NCBI GenBank assembly: GCA_946122785.1
Contig: CAMGYJ010000005.1
Location: 64,182,200 to 64,246,199, forward strand
Source: Linum tenue
Taxonomy: Eukaryota > Streptophyta > Magnoliopsida > Malpighiales > Linaceae
Length of the DNA stretch: 64,000 nucleotides
Reading direction: 5' to 3'
Shown here in pieces: positions 1 to 11,282 of the stretch. The position numbers and the translations under genes are program-made. Numbering within the stretch: position 1 is the stretch's first letter; each line of letters opens with the position of its first letter. The notes below the pieces were generated by a model, which was given only the letters and a program-made list of their open reading frames with translations, did no database searches and was not told where the DNA came from.

Positions 1-519
1 CAATCATCAAATACTGCTCATCGGGAGGAAAAGAGATTCCCCCCACACTTATATTTCCACCATGGATATCAAACATTTAAGCTCAAACACACCGTGCCAT
101 GGTTCTGGTTATTTCACGGTTCATTCACACAAAAATCCGAACCACAACCCAAACCACGGTGGTTACCATCCACCAATCAAGCATAAAGCCCCACATGCCA
201 TCATAAAATAGCACTTGGTGGGCAAATTCTAAAATATAGACGATTCGGTTCAAACACGCCCACCAAAGCTCAACTAGGCTCATGCTTTAACAATCCACCA
301 TTCAACCGACCAAGTTCACCTAATTTCTTGCCCTAATCCTAGGTTCAACATTCAAAGCATGAAAATCATCCTTACTTCACTAACAAATCCGATTCTCCCA
401 AAATTAACAAGGTAGAGTTGAAAAACCAACCTGGAGACGCAAGTAGGACGTAGGCGAAATTGAGGTACGGGTGAGGAAGGTGAAAAATGACTGAAAAACA
501 GGCCAGAGAGGGGTCGCTG

Positions 520-720
520 GAGCTTCGTTCACGACCCTTTTATAGGCACAACACGGAGTTCACGGACGCGTTGCCTTTTTCACGGTCTTAGCGACCGTGA
601 ACACTCAAATGTGTCCGTGAACTGGGTTTCGACATGTGGTGAACATGCAGAAGCACCCAGTTCATGGACGCATTTGCTTGTTCACGGTCTTGTAAGATCG
701 TGAACTCAGCAACCTATTCC
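520..720. repeat. Cluster of GTTCACGG / CCGTGAAC palindromic words
   Basis: The 3' internal region of element 1 has repeated GTTCACGG-type words in both orientations, for example TTCACGGTCTTAGCGACCGT. They match the words in this element's own LTR (8175-8450) and differ from those in the neighbouring elements. Confidence 0.6.
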
Positions 721-853
721 ACCGTGACTCCTAATCAATCACAACACAACCTTAAATCACAAAACAAAAAAACTTGGTACGGGGACACCACTTAACCACT
801 CGAACTCTTCACTTGACACACAAACAAAATTAAGGAAAAGAAAACAAACCTCC

Positions 854-871
854 GTTGGGTTGCTTCCCAAC
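854..871 (-). other. Post-stop hairpin (GTTGGG/CCCAAC)
   Basis: A 6-bp stem, GTTGGG paired with CCCAAC, closes a 6-base loop. The equivalent position in the other two elements (12686-12703, 45307-45324) has GTGGGG paired with CCCCAC. The changes keep the pairing, and the hairpin sits 43-46 bases after the tail-ORF stop in all three. Confidence 0.6.
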
Positions 872-913
872 AAGCGCTAAGTTATCGTCATGAGCTTGAC
901 GGTTGGGGATCAA

Positions 914-1290
914 TCACGTCTTGGAACGAGATGCCACCGAGAGTGGATCCACCACACTCTCGAGGCGAGACTTGTAGCCTCCCATCTTAAGCTCCCTGAA
1001 TTGGCCCTCTTGGTTGGCCAACTTTGCTTTGGCCATCTCCTTCCTTCGGACCAAAGCTTCCTTCATCTTTTGCCCCCAAGCATTCTTCCTCTTTTCCTTG
1101 GGCATAGCACCCTCCGACTTCCTACTCAACATTACCACAAGCAACACAAGTAATGGTTGGGTTTTTCTTTAGCCTTTAGAGGCTCTCCTCCACTCTCTTT
1201 CAATCATTTGAAACCAACACATTCACTTCCTCACTTCTAGCCTTAGAGTCAATTTCAAGCTTGATTCTCTCCTCACCATCCCACAGAATT
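914..1290 (-). pseudogene. Protease end and tail ORF of Athila-lineage element 1
   Basis: From 1290 leftwards the minus strand continues the protease frame broken by the copia-type insertion and runs to a stop near 1190. A second small frame (914-1147, 77 residues) is Lys/Arg-rich and ends with a segment (ESVVDPL) matching the SDVDPLL ending of the tail ORFs in the other two Athila-lineage elements. Its stop lies 43 bases before the post-stop hairpin. The tail is therefore homologous though shortened, and there is no room for RT or integrase. Confidence 0.55.
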
Positions 1291-1295
1291 AAGGT

Positions 1296-2241
1296 TAATA
1301 CGTCCCTGGGGGGTGTATGTTATCAAAGTAACGCAGCTAACGATTCAATCGAAGAATCGATTGAACTCGAATCAAGAACGAAACGTTCTTAATACGAACT
1401 TGGATAAAACGGAACGAAAAGGAAAAATCCACACCCGGGGATAGCTCGATTGGTATAAAAGGGTAGTTTCTCTACCACGATTGAATTGACTATTCAATCG
1501 ATACACAAGCTCAGCAAGTTTGGAATCCACCAACGCCAAAACAACTCGCAACTTGCACAAACCAAACGGTTTCGATTTCTATTCAACAAAGTCTGAGTTT
1601 TACAACGAAATAGAAAGATTAAATAGGCCTAGCTAGGGTAATACACGTCCCATAAACTCCTAATTACAGTCTAATACGAAAAGGAATCAAAAACTACCAA
1701 AACAATGAAATCCTAACTAAACAAGAAAAGAAAATCTGCCTTTAGCTCCAAGTAACCAAACAGCACTGGTGCCATATTTGAGCCTCTCGATCAAAGCTTT
1801 CCAGGTAAGCTTCCAATCATCCAATACCATGTATTTGTAGTAGAACATATCTACTTTCATGTGGTATAAGCTTTTGGACTCGAATCTCATCCATGCTTCT
1901 GGAATGGAGCTCCAAAGTAGGCTTCTTGAACACAGTTTCTGTCTTGGCCAAATTCTGGAAGTTTTCCAGTTTTGAGGTAGCAACTTTGAGGCCTTAGAAG
2001 ACGACCTTAATGACATTTTCTGGATCCAAAACGCATACCATTGGAGAGATGGTAACTTTATCTTTAACAAAAGCCCATGAATTCCAATTTTTAGTGATCC
2101 AATTGGGAGAACCATGCCTCCAAAGTAGGCATCTCAACACTGTTCTAACACAACCAAATTCTGCCTTTCTTCTTCCCAACTTCGAGAGCTTTTATTTCAA
2201 GTAATTGTGACGTGAATGGTAGGCAATTTGGGATCATATCA
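1296..2241 (-). repeat. 3' LTR of the small copia-type element
   Basis: A direct copy of 3710-4653 with scattered substitutions. Its outer edge is joined to AAGGT. On the minus strand the LTR begins TGATATGATCCC and ends in CGTATTA. Several short minus-strand open frames inside (for example 1717-2115) run through the LTR and have no recognised product. Confidence 0.85.
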
Positions 2242-2246
2242 GGCTT

Positions 2247-3708
2247 CTACTCTTCAAAAAGCTTTGCCCTCAAAGCTTGATCCTTCCTATTGTCAAAAGC
2301 CTCGCAGAATTGATCCCAAATTGGATCGGAAGTGGGCTGCTCAAACACAATCTTCTGCAGAAGTTTAACAACTTCAATGTCAGCTTCAATCTGTTCCAGC
2401 AGGTTTGGAACTTGCAGCAAGGTTAAGCACACGTCCTGAAGTTGGTTTGATCCTAGAGGAGTTACCAATTTCACTGGAAATTGATCGGAACAATTCCCAG
2501 TTCATTGGATGTCACTTTCGTACATGTTCTTGCTCCAACGAATTGGGGGTTTTGAATTCATGCGTCCCCAATCCAATTCAACGATTCCGAGCTCTTCAGC
2601 AGGCTTCCAATTGAAACTATGAACCATTCCCAAGCCTCGATGGTTCCTGGGACGCGACAAATCATCATCTGCATTTTTCCCGCCGTCATCGGAAGTCAAA
2701 TTTCGTGAGCGAAGAACATCCAAATTGAAACTTGGGATTCTGAATTCAGGCCGCTTTGAATTGGTTCCTGCGATGCTACTGCTTCCATGATCATCTAGTA
2801 ACTGATTCCCAGTATTCATTTGGCTCGATTCGTGCTCAATCTCTCCGACGAGATACCCATTTTCGAAGTCGAACTTCTGCGTTCTCAGAGATGATTTTGC
2901 ATAATTGGGTGTTTCAGTTTGAGGATTCTTGGACACGATTTTTGATAGGGAATTCATTCCTGGGGCGGTATGGAATGTATATGCAGTAGTAACTTCCTTC
3001 CACCCGTCCTCTAGCTCGAAGTCAATTCCCAAACACAAACTCTGTTGCGTCGGATGAAAACAGGGGCACCCGACTCCGACAAACTTGATTACAGAACCAA
3101 ATTCTGTGATTACCTTCTGGTCTACAGTGTCTTCTTTTGGGGAAATCTTTCCTTTTCTACCAAGGAGCTCTCCCAAAGCAGTGACGTCGTTCGAATCATC
3201 TTCTAGTTCGACGTTAGCTTCCTCGGAATGCAACCTCTGTTTCACCGGAGAAAAACAGAGTTGGTTGGCTGCTCCTTCTTTCTCCATCGTCGAACCACTC
3301 GAAGTCTCGCTTGCCTTGTCCCAGCTCACCGCTAGTTTTCGAATGCACTCGTCTATGTCTGGAGTGATTTTAATTGGAATGCTTCGTTCGTGATGCCTCT
3401 CTGGAATCGGATTCTGTAACACAGATTTTTTCGGTGAGGCTACTTTATCCGTCAGTAACTTCAGCTCATCAATTCAACGTTGGATTCTATCGAATTTAGG
3501 TTGAAAGGTCACTTGAATTGCTTCGATGACCATCTGTTTCAATTCGTCCATGTTGATTTGGTGGGTGTCCATCGTCTGCTCTTCGAGTTGGAATTGCTTC
3601 TAAAAAAATCTCCTCTTCTCCTCTGTTTCTGTCCGCAAAGAAAAATAGAACTAAAAAAGAATCTCGATCTCCTCCTTGCCCCTGCGTTGAACGGGGCTCT
3701 GATACCAC
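2247..3708 (-). pseudogene. Internal ORF of the small copia-type element, unknown product
   Basis: The longest open frame is 2502-3422 (306 residues). An upstream frame reads through about 3423-3573 with one stop and starts near MDTHQINMDELKQM, and a downstream frame covers 2247-2474. Together they suggest one ancestral protein of roughly 420 residues with a helical, charged N-terminus (DELKQM, then RIQR, IDELK), an acidic centre and no zinc knuckle, protease, RT or integrase motifs. The N-terminal part may be gag-like; the rest could be a captured host sequence. I do not recognise a family. The frame is expected to be read from the element's own LTR promoter. Confidence 0.5.
3696..3707 (-). 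other. Primer-binding site, initiator tRNA-Met
   Basis: The minus strand reads TGGTATCAGAGC, the standard complement of the plant initiator-Met tRNA 3' end. It is placed just inside the LTR at 3710, which fixes the element's orientation. Confidence 0.9.
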
Positions 3709-3709
3709 T

Positions 3710-4653
3710 TAATACGCCCCTGGGGTGTATGTTATCAAAGTAACGCAGCTAACGATTCAATCGAAGAATCGATTGAACTCGAATCAAGAACGAAACGTTC
3801 TTAATACGAACTTGGATAAAACGGAACCAAAAGGACAAATCCACACCGGGGGATAGCTCGATTGGTATAAAAGGGTAGTTGCTCGACCACGATTGAAGTG
3901 ACTATTCAATCGATACACAAGCTCAGCAAATTTGGAATCCACCAAACCCAAAACAAGTCGCTACTTGCACAAACCAAACGATTTCGATTTCTATTCAACA
4001 AAGTCTTGAGTTTTACAACCAAATAGAAAGCTTAAATAGACCTAGCTAGGGTAATACACATCCCATAAACTCCTAATTAGAGTCTAATACGAAAAGGAAT
4101 CAAAAACTAACAAAACAATGAAATCCTAACTAAACAAGAAAAGAAAATATGCCCTTAGCTCCAAGTAACCAAACAGCTTTGATGCCATATTTGAGCCTCT
4201 CGATCAAAGTCTTCCATGTAAGCTTCCAATCATCCAATGCCATGTATTTGTAGTAGAACATACCTACTTTCATGTGGTATAAGCTTCTGGACTCGAATCT
4301 CATCCATGCTTCTGGAATGGAGCTCCAAAGTAGGCTTATTGAACAAAGTTTCTGCCTTGGCCAAATTCTGGAAGTTTTCCAGTTTTGAGGTAGCAACTTT
4401 GAGGCCTTGTAAGACAACCTTAATGACATCTTCTGGATCCAAAACGCATACCATTGGAAAGATGGTAACTTTATCTTTAACAAAAACCCTTGAATTCCAA
4501 TTTTTATGATCCTATTGTGAGAACCATGCCTCCAAAGTAGGCATCTCGACATTGTTCTAACACAACCAAATTATGTCTTTCTTCTTCCCAACTTCGATAG
4601 CTTCTTTGTCAAGTAATTGTGATGTGAATGGTAGGCAATTTGGGATCATATCA
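3710..4653 (-). repeat. 5' LTR of the small copia-type element
   Basis: The partner of 1296-2241. It lies two bases from the initiator-Met primer site (3696-3707), so this is the 5' LTR on the minus strand. The outer edge is followed by AAGGT and then the remaining part of the Athila-lineage protease frame. Confidence 0.85.
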
Positions 4654-4657
4654 AAGG

Positions 4658-6960
4658 TCCCCTCATTAACGTCTATCAATGCCTTGGCGGTGGCGAGGAA
4701 TGGGCGACCGAGTATGATTGGCATATCCGAGTCCTCGCTTATGTCGAGAATCACGAAATCGGTCGGATAGCAAAACTTGCCTACTCGCACCAACATGTCC
4801 TCCACAATGCCTCTCGGGCTAATGACCGAACGGTCGGCTAAAGCGATGCTAAGCTTAGTGGTCTTAAGTTCACCCACTTCTAACTTTTTGAAAAGCTTGT
4901 AGGGCATCACATTAACACTAGCTCCTAGGTCCGCCAAGGCATTGTCTAATGATGGTTACCAATACCAAGAGGGATAGTAAAGCTACCTGGGTCGGACCGC
5001 TTTTTGGGCAAGCGGTTGAGGAGGAAATCCGAACACTCCTCGCTAAGAGTCACGTTGGCGAGGCCTTCAAGCTTTGGCTTCTTTGTGAGGAATCCTTTGA
5101 GGTACTTGGCATATCTTGGCATTTGAGCCATGGCTTCAAGGAAAGGGATATTGAGGTGGAGGTTGCGGAGCATTTCCATGAAACCTCCACACTCGTTCTC
5201 CAACCTCTCCTTGTACATCCTCATGGGGTAAGGAAGAGGCGGTGTGTACTCAACCACCGGGGGTGGTGTCGACGATGCCTTCCTTGCCGCCTTTCTCTCT
5301 CACCTTGAGGGCTTCTTCTCTCCATCCTTCGGATTGGTATCTTCCTTCTTAGTCACTTCTTTGGTGGAGACTCCCGTAGTCACCTTTACACTTCCCAATT
5401 GAATTGCATTCACCCCGGCATGGTCCTTGGGGTTTGCCACGGTTTGGGAAGGTAGGGCTTCCTTTGGTCTCTCGATGAGGATGCCGGCAGGATTGCCGAT
5501 TTTCACCTCCAAACATTGGAGGCTCGCTTGATGGCTTCGGAGACCCGCTTCGACCGAGGTAAACTTTGTAGTCGCCACATCCATAAATTGGTCTATCTTC
5601 TAGAACTTTTGAGCACTCGTACTCATGAAGGTGTTCACTAGGTTTTCAAGCTTAGATAGCTTGTCGGGTTGTTGTTGTTGCTGAAACCCTTGGCCACCTT
5701 GTGCTTGATACGGTTGTTGAAATCTTGACCCTTGGACTTGAGGCCTTTGTTGGATGAAGGTCGGCCAAGGTTGGTAATTTCCCATGGGGCCTTGAAAACC
5801 CGGGGGCCTCGGATTAGTCAGTGATGACCAAGCAAAATTTGGGTGGTTCCTCCATCCGGGATTATAAGTATTGCTATAAAGGTTGTTAGCCCTAGCATTT
5901 GCCACGAAGTTGACTTGTTCCTCCGGAGCGTTTTCCTCCTTCATTGCCTGACACTACGCCATCTCCTTGGCTAGTGCTCGAGAACCAGTCGCACGACATC
6001 ACCGGCCCTTTTCCTTGCCTCTTATCTTCAAGCATTACCTCTATCAACTTATCCAACTTCGCCTCAAGCGGAGCGCTCCCTCCCACGCTTCTCACTCCCC
6101 TATCATTGCTTCTCCTCCCACTTCTAGTCAATCCCCAGTCATACCCCCTAAGGGCCATGTGTTCAAGTAGCTCGGTTACTTGGGGTGGAGCCATATTCAT
6201 CAATTTCCCTCGACACAAGGGGTCAATGAGAATTTTATCTTCTAGAATTAGACCTCTGTAGAAGGTTTCAATCTGAAACTGTTCTTCAAACTCGTGCTGA
6301 GGGCACTGAAGAAAATAATCAGAGTACCTCTCCCAAGCGTCCCTCAAGGTCTCATCCTCTTCTTGATCAAAATGGGTAATCTTCTTTCTCCACTCAGCTG
6401 TCTTTGAAGGGGGGTAGTAGCGAGTCATGAATTTGTTGAGGAGGTCGCCCCATGAGTTGATTGACCGAGGTGGGAGATTGTTTAGCCACCGGAGTGCTTT
6501 TCCCGTCAGTGAATAGGGGAAAGCCTTAGTTGCAAAGCTTCGTCCGGCACACCATTGATTTTCAATCTCCTCGCAAGCTCCAAGAATCTCTGCACGTGCT
6601 CTCTTTGTGACTCGCTCTCAAGGTCGTGGAACAAAGCATTGTTATGTATCATTGTCACTAGGGCCGGCTTGATCTCGAAAATTTTTGCCGCCACAGGAGG
6701 GTGTAGGATTGGCGATTGAATGTCTCTCGGCCGTGGGGCCATATAGTACCCCCATTGTGCTTGGGGCTTCCTCTTCCTCCCCTGGATCGTTTAGGTTACG
6801 AGCTTGGGCGGCTCCATCTTGTCTTTGGTTCCCCGGTATTTCTACTCCAATGTCGGGTCCACCTTCCACTTCTTCAACTTCTACTCCACTAACCCCGGGA
6901 CCAAATTGTTGTCCCCTTTCTTCAGTTCTTATCCTTACCTCCGCTAGCTCCCTCTATCGT
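4658..6960 (-). pseudogene. Decayed gag-protease of Athila-lineage element 1
   Basis: Several minus-strand frames join into one degenerate gag-protease. 6506-6869 is the gag N-terminal region. 5892-6428 is the Retrotrans_gag core, with YYPPSKTAEWRKKI and DAWERYSDYFLQCPQHE. 5600-5944 is a Gln/Pro-rich linker, 5300-5584 and 4946-5257 are the spacer with the PFPTRMY-like conserved segment, and 4658-4937 is the aspartic protease with DLGAS and ILGRPFLAT. DLGAS in place of DTG is usual for this lineage. The zinc knuckle expected near 5990 is no longer recognisable. Frameshifts and the copia-type insertion at 1296-4653 make it inactive. Gag would form the particle and the protease would mature it. 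Confidence 0.8.
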
Positions 6961-7155
6961 GCTAGGAGTTGGAGAGTTCGGTTTATGTCCTGTTCACGGG
7001 GTAGCTAAGGTGTCGGATTACTCCGGGTCATGCACCTCTTACACACAATCAGAAAACAACACCAAGTCTAGCACAAGCAAAGCACACAGAATTTCAAAAC
7101 TGGAAATTAAAAGCTAGATTAACACCAAACAACTTTTTCAAGATAACAGACCGTT

Positions 7156-7175
7156 GATCCCCGGAAACGGCGCCA
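7156..7175 (-). other. Primer-binding site, tRNA-Asp (element 1)
   Basis: The plus strand here resembles the 3' end of plant tRNA-Asp including CCA (GATCCCCGGAAACGGCGCCA), so the minus strand is complementary to that tRNA. This priming choice is typical of Athila and Tat lineages. The LTR begins six bases further right, at TGAC. Confidence 0.85.
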
Positions 7176-7181
7176 AAAACT

Positions 7182-8548
7182 TGACTTGTCCCGAATACAA
7201 CAATTAATTCTTGCCTAAGGTCCAAGTAATAACCTTAGTCGGGTGCAGTATAGGGCAAGTATGTTTAAATATCGACTCGGGTAGGTCCGTATACCCCTAC
7301 TTCAGTCATCTGAATTATTATCTAGCGACTCAGTTTTGGTTGAAAAGTTTACTAAATAAAGTAAAGCAAGGTAAAATTAAATGGTTTTGAAAGCTCTTTA
7401 TGAGAAAGATCACTCGGGTGTCGCTTCCCCCTAACTACTACCATGGTATGTGAATCGAAAAGATTGCTATGGGCAAGGTGATCGCGAACCGGTAGGGGAC
7501 TCAAATATGGTCGTAGTCCACACTCTCGATTTCCAAACCGAGTGATACATTATAGGGTGTCACTCGGCCCTCTCAGTTTGGGCAATCGATGGTTGACTTA
7601 CTCCCTCACTCAACCCAATGGTTGGTCGGCTTAATCGCGCTTAACCAAATTGCTTAATCCAACATCGAGGCTTGCCCTAAATTAACCTAGATAGGTGAGT
7701 TAAAAAGCCCTAGGAACACCAACTCAATTGAGCCTCCCTTGAAAGGGGGGGTTCCCTCTCTAAACTAGGTTAAATTGGCCAATAAGATTGCCAAGCACAA
7801 ACATGCACAATCAACATGAATAATACCTCAGTCATTGAATTAAACAACACCCATAAACAATCATTCAAATCACATAACAAAAACTACATGGTAGATAGTT
7901 AGGGTTTCAAAACACCCAAGTGAAAAAGAAATCTACTCCATGCTAGAAATGGGAGAAACACAAGTGGAAGAGGTAGAAACCATCATGGAGAGGCTTCCAA
8001 TCTTCTTTGCACTTGTGCTGAACTTCTCTTGTGGAAAATCTTCCCAAATCACCACTTGGAGCAAAACCCTAGTCTCCCTCTCCTTTGGTTTGTTCTTTCT
8101 CTCTCTAAAATCTGAAGAAGGCACTTTCTCACTCTTTGCTCCCCCTCTCTCTTCCTTTCAGCTCTTCTTTTAAACAGGGATCGTGGTCAGTTCACGACCT
8201 CAGTTCATGGCCATGAACTCTGAAACGCGTCTGTGAACTCAAGATAGGATTCAAAACGCACCGCTTCGCTTGCACGGATTCACGGGCAACAGCTCCAGTT
8301 CACGATCTTAGTGTTCGTGAACTCACTTAGCATTAGTAACTTGATATTTGGCCTTGGACGCCTTGATTTTCACGGGCAACAGCTCCTCTTCACGGTCTAA
8401 GCACACCGTGAACATCCAAGGAAAGCCGTGAATTGCCTTCTTTTCACCTCTTCTCCCAGTTTTCGCTCCTTTTCGTCCAACTTTCGACTCCGAGGATGGT
8501 TTCACCTATTAGATCCTGAAACATGCTAAAACACAAGAACCCTCACGT
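7182..8548 (-). repeat. 5' LTR of Athila-lineage element 1, outer end lost
   Basis: The LTR starts TGACTTGTCC on the plus strand beside the primer site. It contains a stretch with ACTACATGG and TAGTTAGGGTTTC (7885-7910) and a palindromic word cluster at 8175-8450. It should end in TATCA but breaks near 8548, where a second, partial copy of the same LTR starts. The small open frames inside are chance. Confidence 0.7.
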
Positions 8549-9028
8549 AACAGCCATAAACAATCATTCAATTCACACTACAACTACATGGAAAATAGTT
8601 AGGGTTTCACAATACCCAAGTGAACAAGGTAACTACTCCATGCTAGAAAGGGGAATAACACAAAAGAAACAAGTAGAAACCATCATGGTGATGCCTCCAC
8701 TCTCCTTTGATCTTGTGTTGATCTTCTCTTGAGGAGATTCTACCCAATTCACCACTTGAACCAAACCCTAGCCTCCTTTCTCCTTTTGGTTCGTCCTTTC
8801 TCTCTCGAAAATCTGAAGAAGAAGGTGCTTTCTCACTCTTGGTCTCCTTCTCTCCCTTCCTTTCAACTCACGTTATATACTAGGATTGGGCTCAGTTCAC
8901 AGCCTCAATTCACGGCCGTGAACTCTTCAACGCGTCTGTGAACTCGGAGCGATGTGTCAAAACGTACCGCTTCACTCACATGAGCTCACGGTTTGCACTC
9001 AAAGTTCACGGTCTAGCTCAGATGGGGA
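8549..9028 (-). repeat. Second partial copy of the element 1-type LTR
   Basis: 8552-9022 repeats about 7850-8310 with many substitutions: CATAAACAATCATTCAA, the CTACTCCATGCTAGAAA region and the GTTCACGG words all recur. It ends abruptly near 9025, where sequence from the unrelated element 2 LTR begins. Confidence 0.7.
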
Positions 9029-9662
9029 AACCATACTGCGAAGGATGGGATTCTGCTTCTGGCAATCAATCGGCACTTCTCCAAGCTCAAGCCGGGCTCC
9101 AATGGTGATGAAGATCGATCTAGGGCACTTGGAGAATCAGGTTTGTCACTCTCTCTCTCTCTAGGTATCAGCTTTCTCTCTCTAAATCTTGGAACCCTTC
9201 AAAAGTTGGCCTTCTTCTCCTTAAGAACCAGTTGTTCGCGATCCCCGGTCGTAATCCCCATTCGGGTATTTCAAGTGTCCGGTCGGGGATTTTGAAACGC
9301 AGCGTAGAACCAAAGGGGTTAATACCCGATCGTGGTCCAGAATACCCGATCGGGTACTTCTGCTCTCAGGACGGGACCCCTCCTGCTTCTTGACATCCAA
9401 AAACAGTTTTCCCCGACCTCCCATTGCATTTTACCTGACCGGGCATTTTCACTCATGGCCGGGTATTTTGCTCTTCATACACCCTTCTACTCCAACGTCC
9501 TCCTTTTGACCCAAAACTCATTTCCTCGCCTTCACGTTAATGACAAGTCCTAAAATATGACATAAACACACAAACTAGCGTGAAATCGGCTTAAAACACG
9601 AGAATTGGCTCTCACACGGCTCAAGAATGTAGGTAAAAATATGTGCAATCAATGGTCTATCA
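9029..9662 (-). repeat. 3' LTR of Athila-lineage element 2, truncated
   Basis: 9031-9662 aligns with 16485-17112, the outer half of the element 2 5' LTR, including the ATACCCGATCGGGTA words and the final GGTCTATCA. The inner half, equivalent to 15760-16484, is missing and is replaced by the element 1-type LTR fragment. Confidence 0.8.
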
Positions 9663-9678
9663 AATTCCCCCACACTTA
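9663..9678 (-). other. Polypurine tract of element 2
   Basis: The minus strand reads TAAGTGTGGGGGAATT directly before the 3' LTR. The same tract is found at 43996-44011. It primes plus-strand DNA synthesis in reverse transcription. Confidence 0.8.
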
Positions 9679-10740
9679 ACCGTCTGCTTGTCCCCAAGCA
9701 AACCTAACTCAAACCAATGCAGCTCTCCAGACCTCTATAGCAACAAACAACCCCGATCTTCGGTAGAGGATTTCCTAGATCATATAGCAGCTCACGAGGT
9801 CAACTGGTCTTCTAAGACGTCCCCTATCTCTCTCAATGCGAGTACTAGACTCAAGCCAGGATTATGAGAAGAAGTGGAAGTAAGACAGCCAGTTCATGGG
9901 TAAAGGGACTCACACCATTCACAACCAAGGACTCATTGTGTCGGGGTGCTTTTTCACTTCATTTCACCGTTGGAACTCCTTTTTCACTTTCATTTTATTT
10001 TATTTTTTTCATTCACTTGGCGGGAGTTCCAACTGCAATCTTTTTGTACGGTCGACCCTTATTAGTCGAGCAAGAGCAATTTCTGTACATCTGGCACTCG
10101 CCAGAGTACTTATTTTAACTCCTTTTCCTCAACTCGTGTGGAGGGTCAATGAAATTAAGGGGGGTCGGAAGCTCTATCCGTGCCCTTAAAAACACATCCT
10201 CGAGTAGGCAAACCGTTCAACGGGTGAAAATTTTACTTGTACTAGAGACAGCTTAGCTTCACCTTGTAGGAGTACCCCACTAAGGATCACTAAAATCTCT
10301 TCCAAAATCCGATTTTGTGCAATGAACGGTGCCACACACGTTGGGCTTACCCCATGTTTAAGATTTCAATGATTTCGACATGGACGACCAACTGCTTTTC
10401 ATTTTCCACATGAGCACCTTGTTCGATACACGAGTCCACAACACAATCCTAAAAGAGTCACCAATACCACATGAATTCAACGGTCTTAACTCCACTAATT
10501 CACAAAATCAACCGACGCAGTAGAGAGCTAGATAGGAAAAATCTTATACTTCAACATCCTTCATAGTGCTACACTACCTCCTTAGGTTGCACATTATTAT
10601 AGAGACTGTCAATTCAAAGCATACTAAGCAGGCAATTTGCAAGGAATACGTACTTGGAGCCCTCAAATCAAAATTTGGAAAGTGGACTAGGCTCCAAGCA
10701 CACAAACATGTCTAAGCAGTCAAATAGAAACATCCCCCCA
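9679..10740 (-). other. Conserved 3' noncoding block of element 2
   Basis: There is no long open frame, yet the sequence closely matches 44012-45080 in element 3 over most of its length (for example GGATTTCCTAGATCAT, AAGACGTCCCCTATCTCTC, GTGTGGAGGGTCAATGAAAT). The LTRs of the two elements are far more different, so this block seems constrained. A role in packaging, in an RNA structure or in 3' processing is possible but not shown. Confidence 0.6.
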
Positions 10741-11282
10741 CACTTCAGTTCGACATCGCCCTCAATGGAGAAGAGGGAAGGATAAGCGGAACGATGTTAC
10801 CGGTATGCGCGGACTGCAATGAAACTGGAAGGTGGACCAGTCGGAGTGAAACGGACTGGAATGGGACTAGTCGGACTATGGCAAGGCTAAAGAAGACACA
10901 AGCACTTAAGCACAGATATGTTAGGTAAAATGTCAGCTCCATAGTACATCATCCAAAAGAAAAGAAAAATAAACCAAACAAAAGCCAGTTTGCACTCCGA
11001 ACCAAAACAAAAGCAACACAAATCGAGCAGCGAGTACAGCCTACTTGAGCTCACTGAAGTCGACCTTCTCCATGAGGTCGTCAACCCCATCTGTCGGTGG
11101 TGGCGGGGGTGGTGAGTGGTCCCACCGGGTAGTCCAGTGGTGCTCCTGTGGCGGGTGGCAAGACTGGAGTAGGTGCTCCTGATACTCCATAATCCGGCGG
11201 CTATGATCCCGCTCCCGCTCGATGCGAGCACTGGTGACTCCCAGCTGAGCCTCCATCCGGTCGAGGTGCTCGTCCAGAACCG

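Larger units (their letters stand above)
1296..4653 (-). mobile_element. Small non-autonomous copia-type LTR retrotransposon
   Basis: The element is complete. It has a left LTR at 1296-2241 (946 bp), a right LTR at 3710-4653 (944 bp) and a perfect 5-bp target duplication AAGGT (1291-1295 and 4654-4658). The primer site at 3696-3707 reads TGGTATCAGAGC on the minus strand, complementary to initiator tRNA-Met. The internal part is only about 1.47 kb and holds an ORF without reverse-transcriptase motifs. It sits inside the protease frame of the Athila-lineage element, so it is the younger insertion. Sequence from this LTR family also occurs as a solo LTR at 54944-55910 and in the foldback arms at 18563-19558. 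Confidence 0.85.
1..8548 (-). mobile_element. Athila-lineage Ty3/gypsy element 1 (no RT or integrase), 5' part
   Basis: This is a minus-strand LTR retrotransposon whose 3' LTR lies at or beyond the left window edge. Reading leftwards it has a 5' LTR (7182-8548), a tRNA-Asp primer site (7156-7175), decayed gag-protease (about 6960-4658, resuming at 1290), a short tail ORF ending at 914, a post-stop hairpin (854-871), a noncoding region with palindromic GTTCACGG words (520-720), and a polypurine tract seen as ATTCCCCCCACACTTA near 36-52. No reverse transcriptase, RNase H or integrase is visible, so it could not move by itself. A copia-type element with target duplication AAGGT splits the protease frame. 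The lineage is inferred from the DLGAS protease motif, the primer site and the polypurine tract. Confidence 0.75.
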
